Shown piece after piece: positions 34,211 to 41,989 of a DNA stretch of 42,022 nt. The stretch covers positions 1 to 42,022 of the forward strand of contig JABCZG010000032.1 in the NCBI GenBank assembly GCA_013289835.1, given 5' to 3'. The notes below the pieces were generated by a model. It did no database searches, had not been told where the DNA came from, and saw nothing but the letters and a program-made list of their open reading frames with translations. Positions within the stretch are counted from its first letter, which is position 1. Each line of letters starts with the position of its first letter. Both the position numbers and the translations under genes were made by a program. Source of the stretch: Acidobacteriota bacterium. GTDB lineage: Bacteria; Acidobacteriota; Terriglobia; Acidiferrales; UBA7541.

Positions 34211-36268
34211 ATGAGAGCGATTTTTCTGCGATGCGGTTTGGTGATTGCTCTGCTGCTCGGGTCCGGGATTGCCGTTTCCGCACAGGATGCGGCGAAGCAT
34301 GCGATCGCGTTCGACGACATGATCAAACTGCACCGCGTCGCGGAGCCACAGGTGTCACCGGACGGAAAATGGGTGGCGTACACGGTGTCCACGCCTGACA
34401 TGGATGCGAATCGCAACGCGAGCAACATCTGGATTGTGGCGACGGCGGGCGGCACGGCGATTCAGCTGACGCAGAGCGGGCATGATTCGTCGCCGGCGTG
34501 GTCGCCGGATGGAAAAACGATCGCGTTTCTCTCCTCTCGCAGCGGTGATTCGCAAGTGTTTTTGCTCTCGCTGGAGGGCGGCGAATCGCACGCGCTGACG
34601 AAACTTTCGACGGGCGCGGATATTGTGAAGTGGTCGCCGGACGGAAAGACGATTGCGTTCACGTCTTCGGTGTATCCGGATTGCAAGGACGATGCATGCA
34701 ACAAGTCGCGAGATGAGGCGAAGGAAAAGAACAAAGTGAAAGCGCATGTGGCGGAGCATCTTCTCTATCGCCACTGGACGCATTGGAATGAAGGAAAGCG
34801 AAGCCATTTGTTTGTGATTCCGGCGGATGGAAGCGCGGCGGCGCGCGATCTTACCGCCGGAGCGGAGTACGACATTCCGCCGGATGAGCGCGGCGGGCCG
34901 GGAGACATTAATTTTTCGCCGGATGGAAAAGAGCTGTGCTTCACGGCAGTGACGGACAAGATGGAAGCGATCAGCACGAACGCAGATTTGTTTATCGTGC
35001 CGGTGGCGGGCGGCGAAGCGAAGCGCATCACCACGCAGCCGGGATTCGACGGGAATCCAGTGTACTCGCCGGACGGAAAATTCATCGCGTATCACGCGCA
35101 ACTGACCGCGGGATACGAAGCGGACCGCTGGCGCGTGCTGCTCTACGATCGCGCCGCGGGACGAATTGAAAATCTTACGGAAACGTTTGACCGCAGCGCG
35201 GAAGAGCTGGCGTGGTCGCCGGATAGCAAGACGATTTATTTCACGGCGGAGGATGAAACGGAGAAGCCAGTGTACGCGATGGATGCGCACTATGGCGCCG
35301 CGCCGAAGAAAATTATCGCGGGCACGTACAACATGGGGATCTCGTTCAGCGCGGACGGAAAAACACTGGCGTTCGAGCGCACGAGCCTGACGATGCCAGC
35401 CGAACTTTTCGCGGCGGCGAGCGACGGCTCCAACGTGCGGCAACTGACGCATCAGAATGATGCGATCCTCGCTGCGGTGGAAATGAATGCAGCGGAAAAG
35501 TTTTGGTTTGAAGGCGCAGGCGGAACGAAAGTCGAAGCGATGCTGATCCGGCCTCCGAAATTTGACGCGACGAAAAAATATCCTCTGTTGGTGCTGCTGC
35601 ATGGTGGGCCGCAGACGATGTGGTCGGATGCATGGGGCTACCGGTGGAACGCCCAAGTGTTTTCCGCGGCGGGATATGTGACCCTGATGATCAACCGGCG
35701 CGGCTCGACGGGCTATGGGCAGAAATTCACGGATGAGATTACGAATGATTGGGGCGGCAAGGCCTACGTGGACGTGATGAATGGCGTGGACTACACGCTG
35801 AAGAAATATTCTTTCGTCGACGAGACGCGTATGGCCGCGGCGGGCGGTTCGTATGGCGGGTACATGGCGGATTGGATCGCGACGCACACGGGGCGATTCA
35901 AAGCAATCGTGAGCCACGCGGGGGTGTACGACAAGGTTTCGATGTATGCGACAGAAGAATTGTGGTTTGAAGAGCATGATTTGCAGGGCACGCCGTGGAC
36001 GAATCCGGAGAGCTACAAAAAGTGGGCTCCGGTGACATATGCGGGCGAGCTTGCGAAATTCAAGACACCGACGCTGGTGATTTGCGGCGAACGAGATTAT
36101 CGCGTGCCGTATACGCAATCGCTGGAATTTTTCAGCGCATTGCAACGGCAAGGCGTGCCGTCGAAGCTGGTGGTTTTTCCGGACGAAGGACATTGGATAT
36201 TGAAACCGCAGAATGCGCAGTTTTGGTACAAGACATTTTTGGATTGGCTGGCGATGTACGTGAAATGA
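34211..36268 (+). CDS. Secreted S9 family (prolyl oligopeptidase-like) peptidase
   Basis: The 685-residue protein has a signal peptide (MRAIFLRCGLVIALLLGSG, cut after VSA). An N-terminal propeller carries at least seven SPDGK-type blades (PQVSPDGKWVAY, PAWSPDGKTIAF, LAWSPDSKTIYF). The alpha/beta-hydrolase domain has catalytic Ser547 in GGSYGGY, Asp629 in GERDYRV and His661 in DEGHW. It removes dipeptides or cleaves short peptides in the periplasm. ATG 34211 has GGAG about nine bases upstream; the frame runs open to 34127. It follows the permease and is convergent with DUF4126. Confidence 0.93.
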   Translation: MRAIFLRCGLVIALLLGSGIAVSAQDAAKHAIAFDDMIKLHRVAEPQVSPDGKWVAYTVSTPDMDANRNASNIWIVATAGGTAIQLTQSGHDSSPAWSPDGKTIAFLSSRSGDSQVFLLSLEGGESHALTKLSTGADIVKWSPDGKTIAFTSSVYPDCKDDACNKSRDEAKEKNKVKAHVAEHLLYRHWTHWNEGKRSHLFVIPADGSAAARDLTAGAEYDIPPDERGGPGDINFSPDGKELCFTAVTDKMEAISTNADLFIVPVAGGEAKRITTQPGFDGNPVYSPDGKFIAYHAQLTAGYEADRWRVLLYDRAAGRIENLTETFDRSAEELAWSPDSKTIYFTAEDETEKPVYAMDAHYGAAPKKIIAGTYNMGISFSADGKTLAFERTSLTMPAELFAAASDGSNVRQLTHQNDAILAAVEMNAAEKFWFEGAGGTKVEAMLIRPPKFDATKKYPLLVLLHGGPQTMWSDAWGYRWNAQVFSAAGYVTLMINRRGSTGYGQKFTDEITNDWGGKAYVDVMNGVDYTLKKYSFVDETRMAAAGGSYGGYMADWIATHTGRFKAIVSHAGVYDKVSMYATEELWFEEHDLQGTPWTNPESYKKWAPVTYAGELAKFKTPTLVICGERDYRVPYTQSLEFFSALQRQGVPSKLVVFPDEGHWILKPQNAQFWYKTFLDWLAMYVK

Positions 36269-36301
36269 CGGATCGAACTTGCCGGTTGCGCGAAGGGCGC
36301 A

Positions 36302-36323
36302 GGCCGCCGCGGCGGCCCCCTAC
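36302..36323 (-). repeat. GTAG-headed palindrome with GGCCGCC arms
   Basis: The perfect 16-base palindrome GGCCGCCGCGGCGGCC is followed by CCCTAC. Its minus-strand end GTAGGG matches the head of the GGACAGACA family. It lies eight bases after the stop of the DUF4126 gene, between two convergent genes. Confidence 0.6.
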
Positions 36324-36330
36324 AAAAGAT

Positions 36331-36915
36331 TTAGGTTGCCAGCAAACGCTGGAGGGCGCGGCGTGCGAAGCGGAAGAGATGGTAGAGCAGGAAGACAGAG
36401 AGCGCCACGAGCGCGGCCACGATAATACTTGTTGCGAGAGGATGAGTGGTGGCCATCCAAGTTAGCCAGACGGCGAGAATGTCTTCGCCGAAACTTAATA
36501 TCCAATTGCTTAATGGCTCGGGGCTGGTGTTCACGGCGGCGCGGGCGCTGGCTTTGGTACCGTGCGAAGTGAGGGCGACTCCGCCGGCGAGCAGCGCGGC
36601 GGCCCAGCGCCATTCGGTGGGGGCAGCCCCAGCGGCGGCGTAAGTCAAAAGAGCGGCGGCGGGCGGACGAATGAACGTGTGGATGGCGTCCCAGATGGTA
36701 TCGAGGTACGGAATTTTGTCGGCAAGAAACTCGATCAGATAAAGCGCAATGGCAACTCCGACCACCCAAGGATGCGCGAGAACCTGCAATCCCGGCGGCA
36801 GATGGAGCACACCGAAATGCTGGAGCAGGCCGAGGGTGGCGACGGTGGCGTAGAGGTTCAAGCCGGAAGAAAATCCGGTGCCGAGCGCGAGGCCGAGCGT
36901 TTCGATAGGATTCAT
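36331..36915 (-). CDS. DUF4126 domain membrane protein
   Basis: The 194-residue protein has five or six hydrophobic segments and begins MNPIETLGLALGTGFSSGLN. Conserved blocks are VGVAIALYLIEFLADKIPY, LDTIWDAIHTFIRPPAAALL and GGVALTSHGTKASARAAVN, which identify DUF4126. The role is unknown; the fold resembles small transport or scaffold membrane proteins. The start is followed closely by the family's conserved ETLGLALG. It converges with the S9 peptidase across a GTAG-headed palindrome. Confidence 0.9.
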   Translation of the reverse strand: MNPIETLGLALGTGFSSGLNLYATVATLGLLQHFGVLHLPPGLQVLAHPWVVGVAIALYLIEFLADKIPYLDTIWDAIHTFIRPPAAALLTYAAAGAAPTEWRWAAALLAGGVALTSHGTKASARAAVNTSPEPLSNWILSFGEDILAVWLTWMATTHPLATSIIVAALVALSVFLLYHLFRFARRALQRLLAT

Positions 36916-37035
36916 GCGGCAACATCATAGCAGGCGGAATTCATCCGCGCGGGCAGTAACTTTTGCATGTGCGGAACGGAGTTTCCGTTTGACCGGTCGG
37001 TGAAGGAAAGCGATGCTGTTGACAGGCGGTCATTC

Positions 37036-37776
37036 ATGTTTGGCCTGAGCCACCTCTTCTATCCTTGGGGATTCCTTGTGCAAATATTCGCCATCGTGCA
37101 TTTTGTGCGGCGGCGGCCAGAGAACTATTGGTTCTTCATTATCTTTTTCGGTGGCTTCCTCGGCGCTGGCGTGTACATCGTTGCGGAAGTGTTGCCGGAC
37201 CTGGGGCTGCTGCGGGGCGTGTTTCAGGGTTTCGGGCGGCGTTCCCGCATTCAAATTGTGGAGACGCAGATTCTGGATAATCCGTCGGCGGCCAATTACG
37301 AAGAGCTGGGCGAGCTTTATAAGGATCAGGGAGAATTTGCGCAGGCGCGCGAGGCGTTCAATAACGCGATCGCGGCGCGAAGCGACTCGATCTATACGTT
37401 TTATTCGCGGGCGCAATCGTCGCTGGGGCTGAATGATTATGCGGGGGCGATTCCGGACCTGGAACGCGTGGTGGCAGCGGATCGAAAATTCGATTATTAC
37501 CGGGCCGGCGGACTGCTGGCGGATGCCTATGCGAAAACGGGCCAACTGGAACGCGCGGAGCCGCTTTTCGTGGAGGTCGCGCAGATTTCCACAACGCCGG
37601 AGACGCTGTACAACTATGCGAGTTTTCTGGCGACGGCGAACCGCAAGGAAGAAGCTCGCGAATGGTTGCAGAAACTAGAAGCGAAGAAGCGGACGCTTCC
37701 GCGGTATATGCAGAGGCGCGAGCGGCCGTGGTTCCGAAAAGGCCAGGCCCTGCTAAAGGTGCTGGCTGCCACCTAG
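37036..37776 (+). CDS. Membrane-anchored TPR protein
   Basis: The 246-residue protein begins with two close hydrophobic segments (FYPWGFLVQIFAIVHFV and WFFIIFFGGFLGAGVYIVAE), an arrangement like the PLDc_N element. Cytosolic TPR repeats follow from about residue 75: NYEELGELYKDQGEFAQAR, AIAARSDSIYTFYSRAQSSL, LLADAYAKTGQLERAEPLF. It probably holds a protein complex at the membrane. ATG 37036 is preferred because the first helix starts there; the 23 residues upstream (from 36967) are polar. No partner is obvious. Confidence 0.85.
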   Translation: MFGLSHLFYPWGFLVQIFAIVHFVRRRPENYWFFIIFFGGFLGAGVYIVAEVLPDLGLLRGVFQGFGRRSRIQIVETQILDNPSAANYEELGELYKDQGEFAQAREAFNNAIAARSDSIYTFYSRAQSSLGLNDYAGAIPDLERVVAADRKFDYYRAGGLLADAYAKTGQLERAEPLFVEVAQISTTPETLYNYASFLATANRKEEAREWLQKLEAKKRTLPRYMQRRERPWFRKGQALLKVLAAT

Positions 37777-38288
37777 GGCTCGCGCAAAATTGTCCTTAAG
37801 GACCTCCAAGAAACGGTATTCGCCCACCCCCCTGTTTCTTGTAAGTGTTTATTCTAAATAACTTAGCTTTTTAGTAAGTCCATTAGAATCAGCACTTGCG
37901 GTCGCTTTGTAGGTGTTGCTTCTAAAGGGGTTACGGGATGGACTCGGTCAGTCATTCTGTTCTGAAATTTAGACGAAATCGGATACTTGGGGGATGGTAC
38001 CGCAGAATTACCCGATCACAATAGTACCAAAAAGCAATAAAAAGTCAAGGATGGATTGTCGGGCTGAGAGGGTGCCTCGAAGAGCTCGCCGGTGACGAGG
38101 CGCGAGGGAAAAGAGCGGTCGGCTCAGGCGAGGGGATGATATCACTACTGGAATTCACAGACGGCGAAGGCAAAGTCAAATGCCCGACGCTCCGCGGCCC
38201 CGACGGGGTAGGCGCCACCCAAGGGTGGGGTTCAGGGCCGCCAACTGCGGCGGCCCCCAGGTCGAAATGGCAGAATGTAGGGTGACGT
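37777..38288. other. Intergenic stretch, AT-richer, with stacked hairpins
   Basis: There is no gene I can support in these 512 bases. The left part (37790-38060) is AT-richer than its surroundings and holds the palindrome GTCCTTAAGGAC (37792-37803). Two tiny ATG frames (37938-38024 and 37994-38095) have no recognisable product. The right part has the hairpins listed separately. It could be an old insertion site. Confidence 0.4.
38208..38256 (+). repeat. Two stacked hairpins, first with a GTAG head
   Basis: GTAG (38208-38211) is followed by the stem CCACCC / GGGTGG (38215-38228). A second stem, GGGCCGCC / GGCGGCCC, lies at 38235-38256 with a six-base loop. This is the only plus-strand GTAG copy I see in the window. 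Confidence 0.5.
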
Positions 38289-38789
38289 TTAGAAATGGAC
38301 GACGAAACCGGCGGAGATGCGGGTGCAATTGGTGTGTCCGCCGGCGGTATTGAGGCCGACGTAGTCTACCTGGGGGCGGAAGGCCAGGTGCGGAAGGAGG
38401 CCGAAGTCCACGCCGCCACCAACGCTGTAAGCAAACTGGTCGGAAGAGCCGCCGCCAGCTCCGACGGTGATGCGCGAGCCGCCCAAGAGAGCCTGGACGA
38501 ATGGGTGAACCTTAGTGGGGTTGCGCAAGGTCAGGCGAGGGCCGAAAAGATAGGTATAGGTGTTCAGAGAAGTGCCAGCGGGCGACGCGTGGTAGCCGCC
38601 AAAATCGCCGACAGCGCCGATCCAGTTGTTGAAATTATACGCGACCGAGCCGCTGATGCCGTTCTGGTTGATGCCGCCGGAGCCTCCCAAGCGGAAGTAG
38701 GAGTAGCTGACGGAGGCGTCAACGGATTGGGCCCGCGAGGGGATGGCGAAAACGGATAGGGCCAGGAACAGCAAAATTAGCTTTTTCAT
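38289..38789 (-). CDS. Small outer-membrane beta-barrel protein
   Basis: The 166-residue protein has a signal peptide (MKKLILLFLALSVFAIPSRA) and then alternating short strands with Gly and aromatic residues (SVSYSYFRLGGSGG, GSVAYNFNNWIGAVGDFGGY, YTYLFGPRLTLR). It ends in Phe after an AGFVVH strand, the usual BAM signal. This is an eight-strand OmpA-like barrel. ATG 38789 has AAAGGA about nine bases upstream. It is a lone gene; the diverged REP-like copy and tRNA remnant lie upstream. Confidence 0.87.
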   Translation of the reverse strand: MKKLILLFLALSVFAIPSRAQSVDASVSYSYFRLGGSGGINQNGISGSVAYNFNNWIGAVGDFGGYHASPAGTSLNTYTYLFGPRLTLRNPTKVHPFVQALLGGSRITVGAGGGSSDQFAYSVGGGVDFGLLPHLAFRPQVDYVGLNTAGGHTNCTRISAGFVVHF

Positions 38790-38838
38790 ACGATTGGTTC
38801 CTTTCGGCATTCGAGAGTGTACCGATTGGAGCCTAGAG

Positions 38839-38879
38839 CGAAGAGGACGGGTGGGAAGCCGTTCGCGGGCTCGTCCTAT
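38839..38879 (-). repeat. Long, diverged REP-like palindrome
   Basis: The ends GAAGAGGAC and GTCCTAT match the outside of the GGACAGACA family, but the middle is longer (GGGTGGGAAGCCG and CGCGGGCTC). It lies in the leader of the outer-membrane barrel gene and 56 bases from the tRNA remnant. Confidence 0.4.
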
Positions 38880-38934
38880 TTTGGAACGGTTTTGGGCCGC
38901 AGGGCAACAGGGGGAGAACAAAGAATAAAGAGGA

Positions 38935-38978
38935 TGGAGGCGCGAGGCGGAATCGAACCGCCGATAATGGTTTTGCAG
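38935..38978 (-). other. 3' half of tRNA-Cys(GCA), probable att-site scar
   Basis: Read on the minus strand this matches a tRNA-Cys from the anticodon loop CTGCAAA to CCA. It keeps half of the anticodon stem (ACCAT), the variable region, a perfect T-arm (GGCGG with CCGCC around TTCGATT), acceptor strand TCGCGCC, the Cys-type U73 and encoded CCA. The 5' half is missing: the base-paired strand should be ATGGT but reads ATGCC, and no GGCGCGA acceptor or D-arm lies upstream. A tRNA half that ends at the anticodon loop is typical of a site used by a tyrosine integrase. Confidence 0.8.
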
Positions 38979-39584
38979 GGCATTCGTCCTGCGCTGGCCT
39001 GTTTCCTTTCAGCAGGTTAGGAATGTCCTAGCCGGCCTTCTTTGGGATGTTAGGGCATATTTGGGCGCGAATGTGCAAAGGATTGTGCAAGAGATGTTCG
39101 CGATGGTTGCGACAATGCTCTCGCAAGAAGATCGATCTATGGCCAACGGTGCTTACGGTAATTCGACAGCTTCTCGTGTGGTCTAAGAAATTGTTCGACC
39201 ATGGACCGGCGTGACGGCTATTCCTGTAAGGCGAAAGAACGGCGCGAATCGGGCCAGGACTAGCGCGAGTTCGAAGAACATCCCAAGCAGCCTTGTCCAC
39301 AAAACCCTGGCGAATCCCGAGTCTCGCCGTGTTGCAAACGCAGTCAGTTAGCGGTAATCGGAAATCTGTCTCGAAATCAGATGATTTTGAAACCCCAATA
39401 GGAGCAACTCGAAGAACGGGGCGGGGCAAAGGTCATGAGTTCAGGAGATCTGGGTGTCGCAGGATCCCGTGCGCGGAGCTAGGGGGCAGATCACAAGGTT
39501 GCTGTGCAGCACCCTTTTTGGGGTGACGTGTCATACCCCATCCCGGCGCGAAAGCGCCGTTGGTCTCCGCAAACCAGTAAAACA
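38979..39584. other. Gene-poor stretch after the tRNA remnant
   Basis: No gene is supported in these 600 bases, although some frames are open for over 100 codons on each strand. The plus-strand frame from about 39001 to a TAA near 39186 lacks a start and could be the decayed tail of a lost gene. No integrase is recognisable. GC content is lower than in the main part of the window. Confidence 0.4.
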
Positions 39585-39941
39585 CTAGACCACAATGGTC
39601 TCGCCGGGGCGAGTGATCTGGTAGGACTCATACTCCTGGCTCGAATCTGGAATAGTGAGTCGCCCCCCATTGGAAAACGTGAGTGTTAGCGTGCCATTCT
39701 CTTCGCCCTCGGTCTGTTCGACCTTAGTGCCTAAGAGTGCCAGTGCGCTGGCTGCAGCGTCCGGAGTCGCGGGCTTCCAGACCGTTTCACGGGCTCCGTC
39801 AGAGTATGTGAACATGCCTTCGATGGAGATAGTCACGTCTTCGTCGAACGCGAAAATCACCTGATACATCCCGATGGCCACCTGAATTAGCTCTCGGCCG
39901 TTTAGGAAGCTCAAATCTACGTCTTTTTTCAGTCTGTACAT
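39585..39941 (-). CDS. DUF6188-like protein, likely immunity partner of the RHS tip
   Basis: The 118-residue soluble protein reads LSFLNGRELIQVAIGMYQV, then IFAFDEDVTISIEGMFTYS and GTLTLTFSNGGRLTIPDS. It resembles the DUF6188 family, small beta-rich proteins. Its ATG is eight bases after the stop of the RHS gene, and its ribosome site (AAGGTG) overlaps that stop codon, so the two are made together. Position and size fit an immunity protein that neutralises the RHS tip. That function is inferred. Confidence 0.75.
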   Translation of the reverse strand: MYRLKKDVDLSFLNGRELIQVAIGMYQVIFAFDEDVTISIEGMFTYSDGARETVWKPATPDAAASALALLGTKVEQTEGEENGTLTLTFSNGGRLTIPDSSQEYESYQITRPGETIVV

Positions 39942-39949
39942 ACTGCACC

Positions 39950-41896
39950 TTAGAACGGAGTATGCGTTTGCGCCTGTGTACCAGGCTTTCCCGTTGAAGG
40001 GATGACCGGTTGACCGCTTGAATTATAAATTCGCACGTACCCGTTAGGATATCTTCCCTGGGCGTCTGGTCCCATGATTCTGATGGTGTTCGCATCACCA
40101 GTTGACCCTGCTGCTCTGTAGACGATGCCGTTGCCATTAGCCGCTGGTTCAGCCACGTATCCCGCCGGAATGCGTACCGCCGCTCCGTTGGGGCCAACGA
40201 CTATTTCGCCCTCTGCGGCTGGCTGCGGGACTCCGTTGACCATCGTGCGCGCTGCACCGGCACCGCCCGCAGCTCCAGCCTCAATTGCCGTCTGTTCGTC
40301 CGCTGATACGGTGCTGTCTGATTCTCCGGCACCCATGTTCGTAGCTTCCAGGGCCATCATGGTGCCCAGCGACGCGGCCATCAAGATGGCATTTTGGAGA
40401 TATTGGGGATGCGTTCGGAGAAACTCTCTCACCTCTGCTTCATTCTTTTCCCTTGCTGCTGTTTCTTTCTTGGTCTCTGTGACCCCTAGGCTATGTCCCG
40501 CGCACCAGAGCCAGTTGTGTTTTTCTCCGTCAACGGTGCAATGGCCGGTCGGGTCCGTGGATTTCAAGGGGTTGTTCTGGACGTAGCTGTAAAGGTTGAG
40601 TGATTGCGGATACGGAAGGCTTGCATAAGGAATTGGGCTGGGACTCGCGCTCCATTCGGGAGACATGAACCTGCCCATGCTGGAGGAATCGTACCTAGCT
40701 CCAAAGTTATCAAGGCCGGACTCACTATCCCGTTCTTTGGCGGTGAACTTGTACGTGTTGCCGCTAGAGGAAAGGACGGGGCGCTCGACGCCAAAGGGAT
40801 AGAAGTCGGAATCATCGAGGATGGCTCCGGCGGAGTTGGTGACGACGCGGGAAGTACCGAGGTGGTCGGAAAAATAATAGTCTACGTTATTGTTATAGTC
40901 GCGGCGAGCTATTCGCTGCCCGGTGAAGAAAACGTATTCGTAGAAGCTGGAGTTGTTGGTGTTGCCGAAGAGATCGGTTTCGTTCAGGGGACCACTGCCT
41001 GTGCCGTACCAATACAGTTTTCCGCTGGATTTCTTGACGCGTCTTCCGTCGCCGTCATACGTGTATGTGACGCCGTCGGCAGAAGTCATGTGGTTTTCGG
41101 CGTCGTACGCGTAGGTGGCATTCGTGACGGGGCAAGTGACTTGCTGGAGCAGGTTGCCCGCCGCGTCGTAGCAAAAGCCGGCAAGCTGAGTGGCGGACGT
41201 GCTCATCTGATTGGCGGTGGTGGCGTAGACATTCAGCGGAAGAGGCTCGCCGCAACCAGTGGGGCCGCTGGAGTTGCTGGAGAGTAGATTGCCCCAAGGA
41301 TCGTAGCCGAAGGTGAGGCCCCAGCAATTGGCGTTGGGAATGGTGACGCCGGTAGTTTGCGTTTGTGCGGAGGTAATGCGGTTTAGCGCGTCATAGGTAA
41401 AGTTCTGGCTGCGAGTGTTGTCACGATTGTTGGCGATGGCGGTCACGTTGCCATTATCCGAAGCGCCCAAACTGAAATTATAACTGAAATCGAGGACGTT
41501 GCCGGTAGCCGTGTCGGCGCAAGAGGCGGGCGCAGTGCCAGAGCTCTTAACGGAGATGCGGCAAGGCTGGAGGCGGTCGTTGTAGTAGGAGGTGGAAACA
41601 ATGCTTGCGCCGTTCGTCAAGGAAGAGAGGCCGCCTGGCGGTGCGTAGAGCGCGGCGGAGGCGTAGTTGATGGGGCCGGTGGAATCCACGGCGGAGGCCA
41701 TGCGGCCAGCGGTGTTGCTCCCGGAATATGCGAGCGTATAGGTGATCACGCGCCCACTCGGGTAGGTGAGCGTCGATGGGGATCCCTCTAGATTGTTTTG
41801 AAGGATGGTGGACTTGGTGACGCTGTTGGTAGTGCGGGCATCGACGGTTTGACCTGCTCCCCAAAATCCGCGCAGAGGTGTATATGAATATCGCAT
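39950..41896 (-). CDS. RHS repeat-associated core protein with toxin-like tip
   Basis: The protein has 648 residues from ATG 41896 (RYSYTPLRGFWG); the frame is open to the window edge, but the sequence upstream of that ATG looks non-coding and holds a 34-base palindrome. It contains YD-type repeats (FTYDALNRITSAQT, YAYDAENHMTSADG) and the RHS core (ERDSESGLDNFGARYDSSS then MGRFMSPEW, QNNPLKSTDPTGH). The tip of about 160 residues has a Gly/Ala-rich part and ends ANTIRIMGP, RYPNGYVRIYNSSGQPV, GKPGTQAQTH, a pattern I recall from polymorphic toxin tips. The long N-terminal secretion part is absent, so it may be an orphan cassette. Confidence 0.85.
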   Translation of the reverse strand: MRYSYTPLRGFWGAGQTVDARTTNSVTKSTILQNNLEGSPSTLTYPSGRVITYTLAYSGSNTAGRMASAVDSTGPINYASAALYAPPGGLSSLTNGASIVSTSYYNDRLQPCRISVKSSGTAPASCADTATGNVLDFSYNFSLGASDNGNVTAIANNRDNTRSQNFTYDALNRITSAQTQTTGVTIPNANCWGLTFGYDPWGNLLSSNSSGPTGCGEPLPLNVYATTANQMSTSATQLAGFCYDAAGNLLQQVTCPVTNATYAYDAENHMTSADGVTYTYDGDGRRVKKSSGKLYWYGTGSGPLNETDLFGNTNNSSFYEYVFFTGQRIARRDYNNNVDYYFSDHLGTSRVVTNSAGAILDDSDFYPFGVERPVLSSSGNTYKFTAKERDSESGLDNFGARYDSSSMGRFMSPEWSASPSPIPYASLPYPQSLNLYSYVQNNPLKSTDPTGHCTVDGEKHNWLWCAGHSLGVTETKKETAAREKNEAEVREFLRTHPQYLQNAILMAASLGTMMALEATNMGAGESDSTVSADEQTAIEAGAAGGAGAARTMVNGVPQPAAEGEIVVGPNGAAVRIPAGYVAEPAANGNGIVYRAAGSTGDANTIRIMGPDAQGRYPNGYVRIYNSSGQPVIPSTGKPGTQAQTHTPF

Positions 41897-41955
41897 TTTT
41901 GAGCGGTCCCCTTTTTCTGCGTCATCCCGAGAGTGAGTCTCCGGCAGTTTTGGTA

Positions 41956-41989
41956 CTTGTGAATTCGCGGCTAGCCGCGAATTCACAAG
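41956..41989. repeat. Perfect 34-base palindrome
   Basis: CTTGTGAATTCGCGGCT is followed at once by its exact reverse complement, with no loop. It lies 60 bases upstream of the RHS ATG. It may be a recombination or breakpoint site, or an intergenic repeat. Confidence 0.85.

Noticed and set aside
34355..36193. 612-codon open frame antisense to the S9 peptidase
   Set aside because: It mirrors the peptidase codons in a GC-rich gene, is full of Arg and His, and has no domain or ribosome site.
37938..38024. 28-codon ATG frame in the AT-richer gap
   Set aside because: Possible ribosome site, but no recognisable sequence and no context; mentioned only in the gap note.
38817..39020. 67-codon frame reading GGIEPPIMVLQ
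   Set aside because: This is the antisense of tRNA-Cys, a common annotation artefact, and it supports the tRNA remnant.
39028..39429. 133-codon minus-strand frame after the tRNA remnant as an integrase
   Set aside because: None of the tyrosine recombinase R...HxxR...Y residues are visible and there is no ribosome site.
38935..39584. tRNA-Cys interrupted by a group I intron
   Set aside because: I looked for the 5' half (GGCGCGA acceptor, D-arm GCCAAGTGG) within 600 bases and found none.
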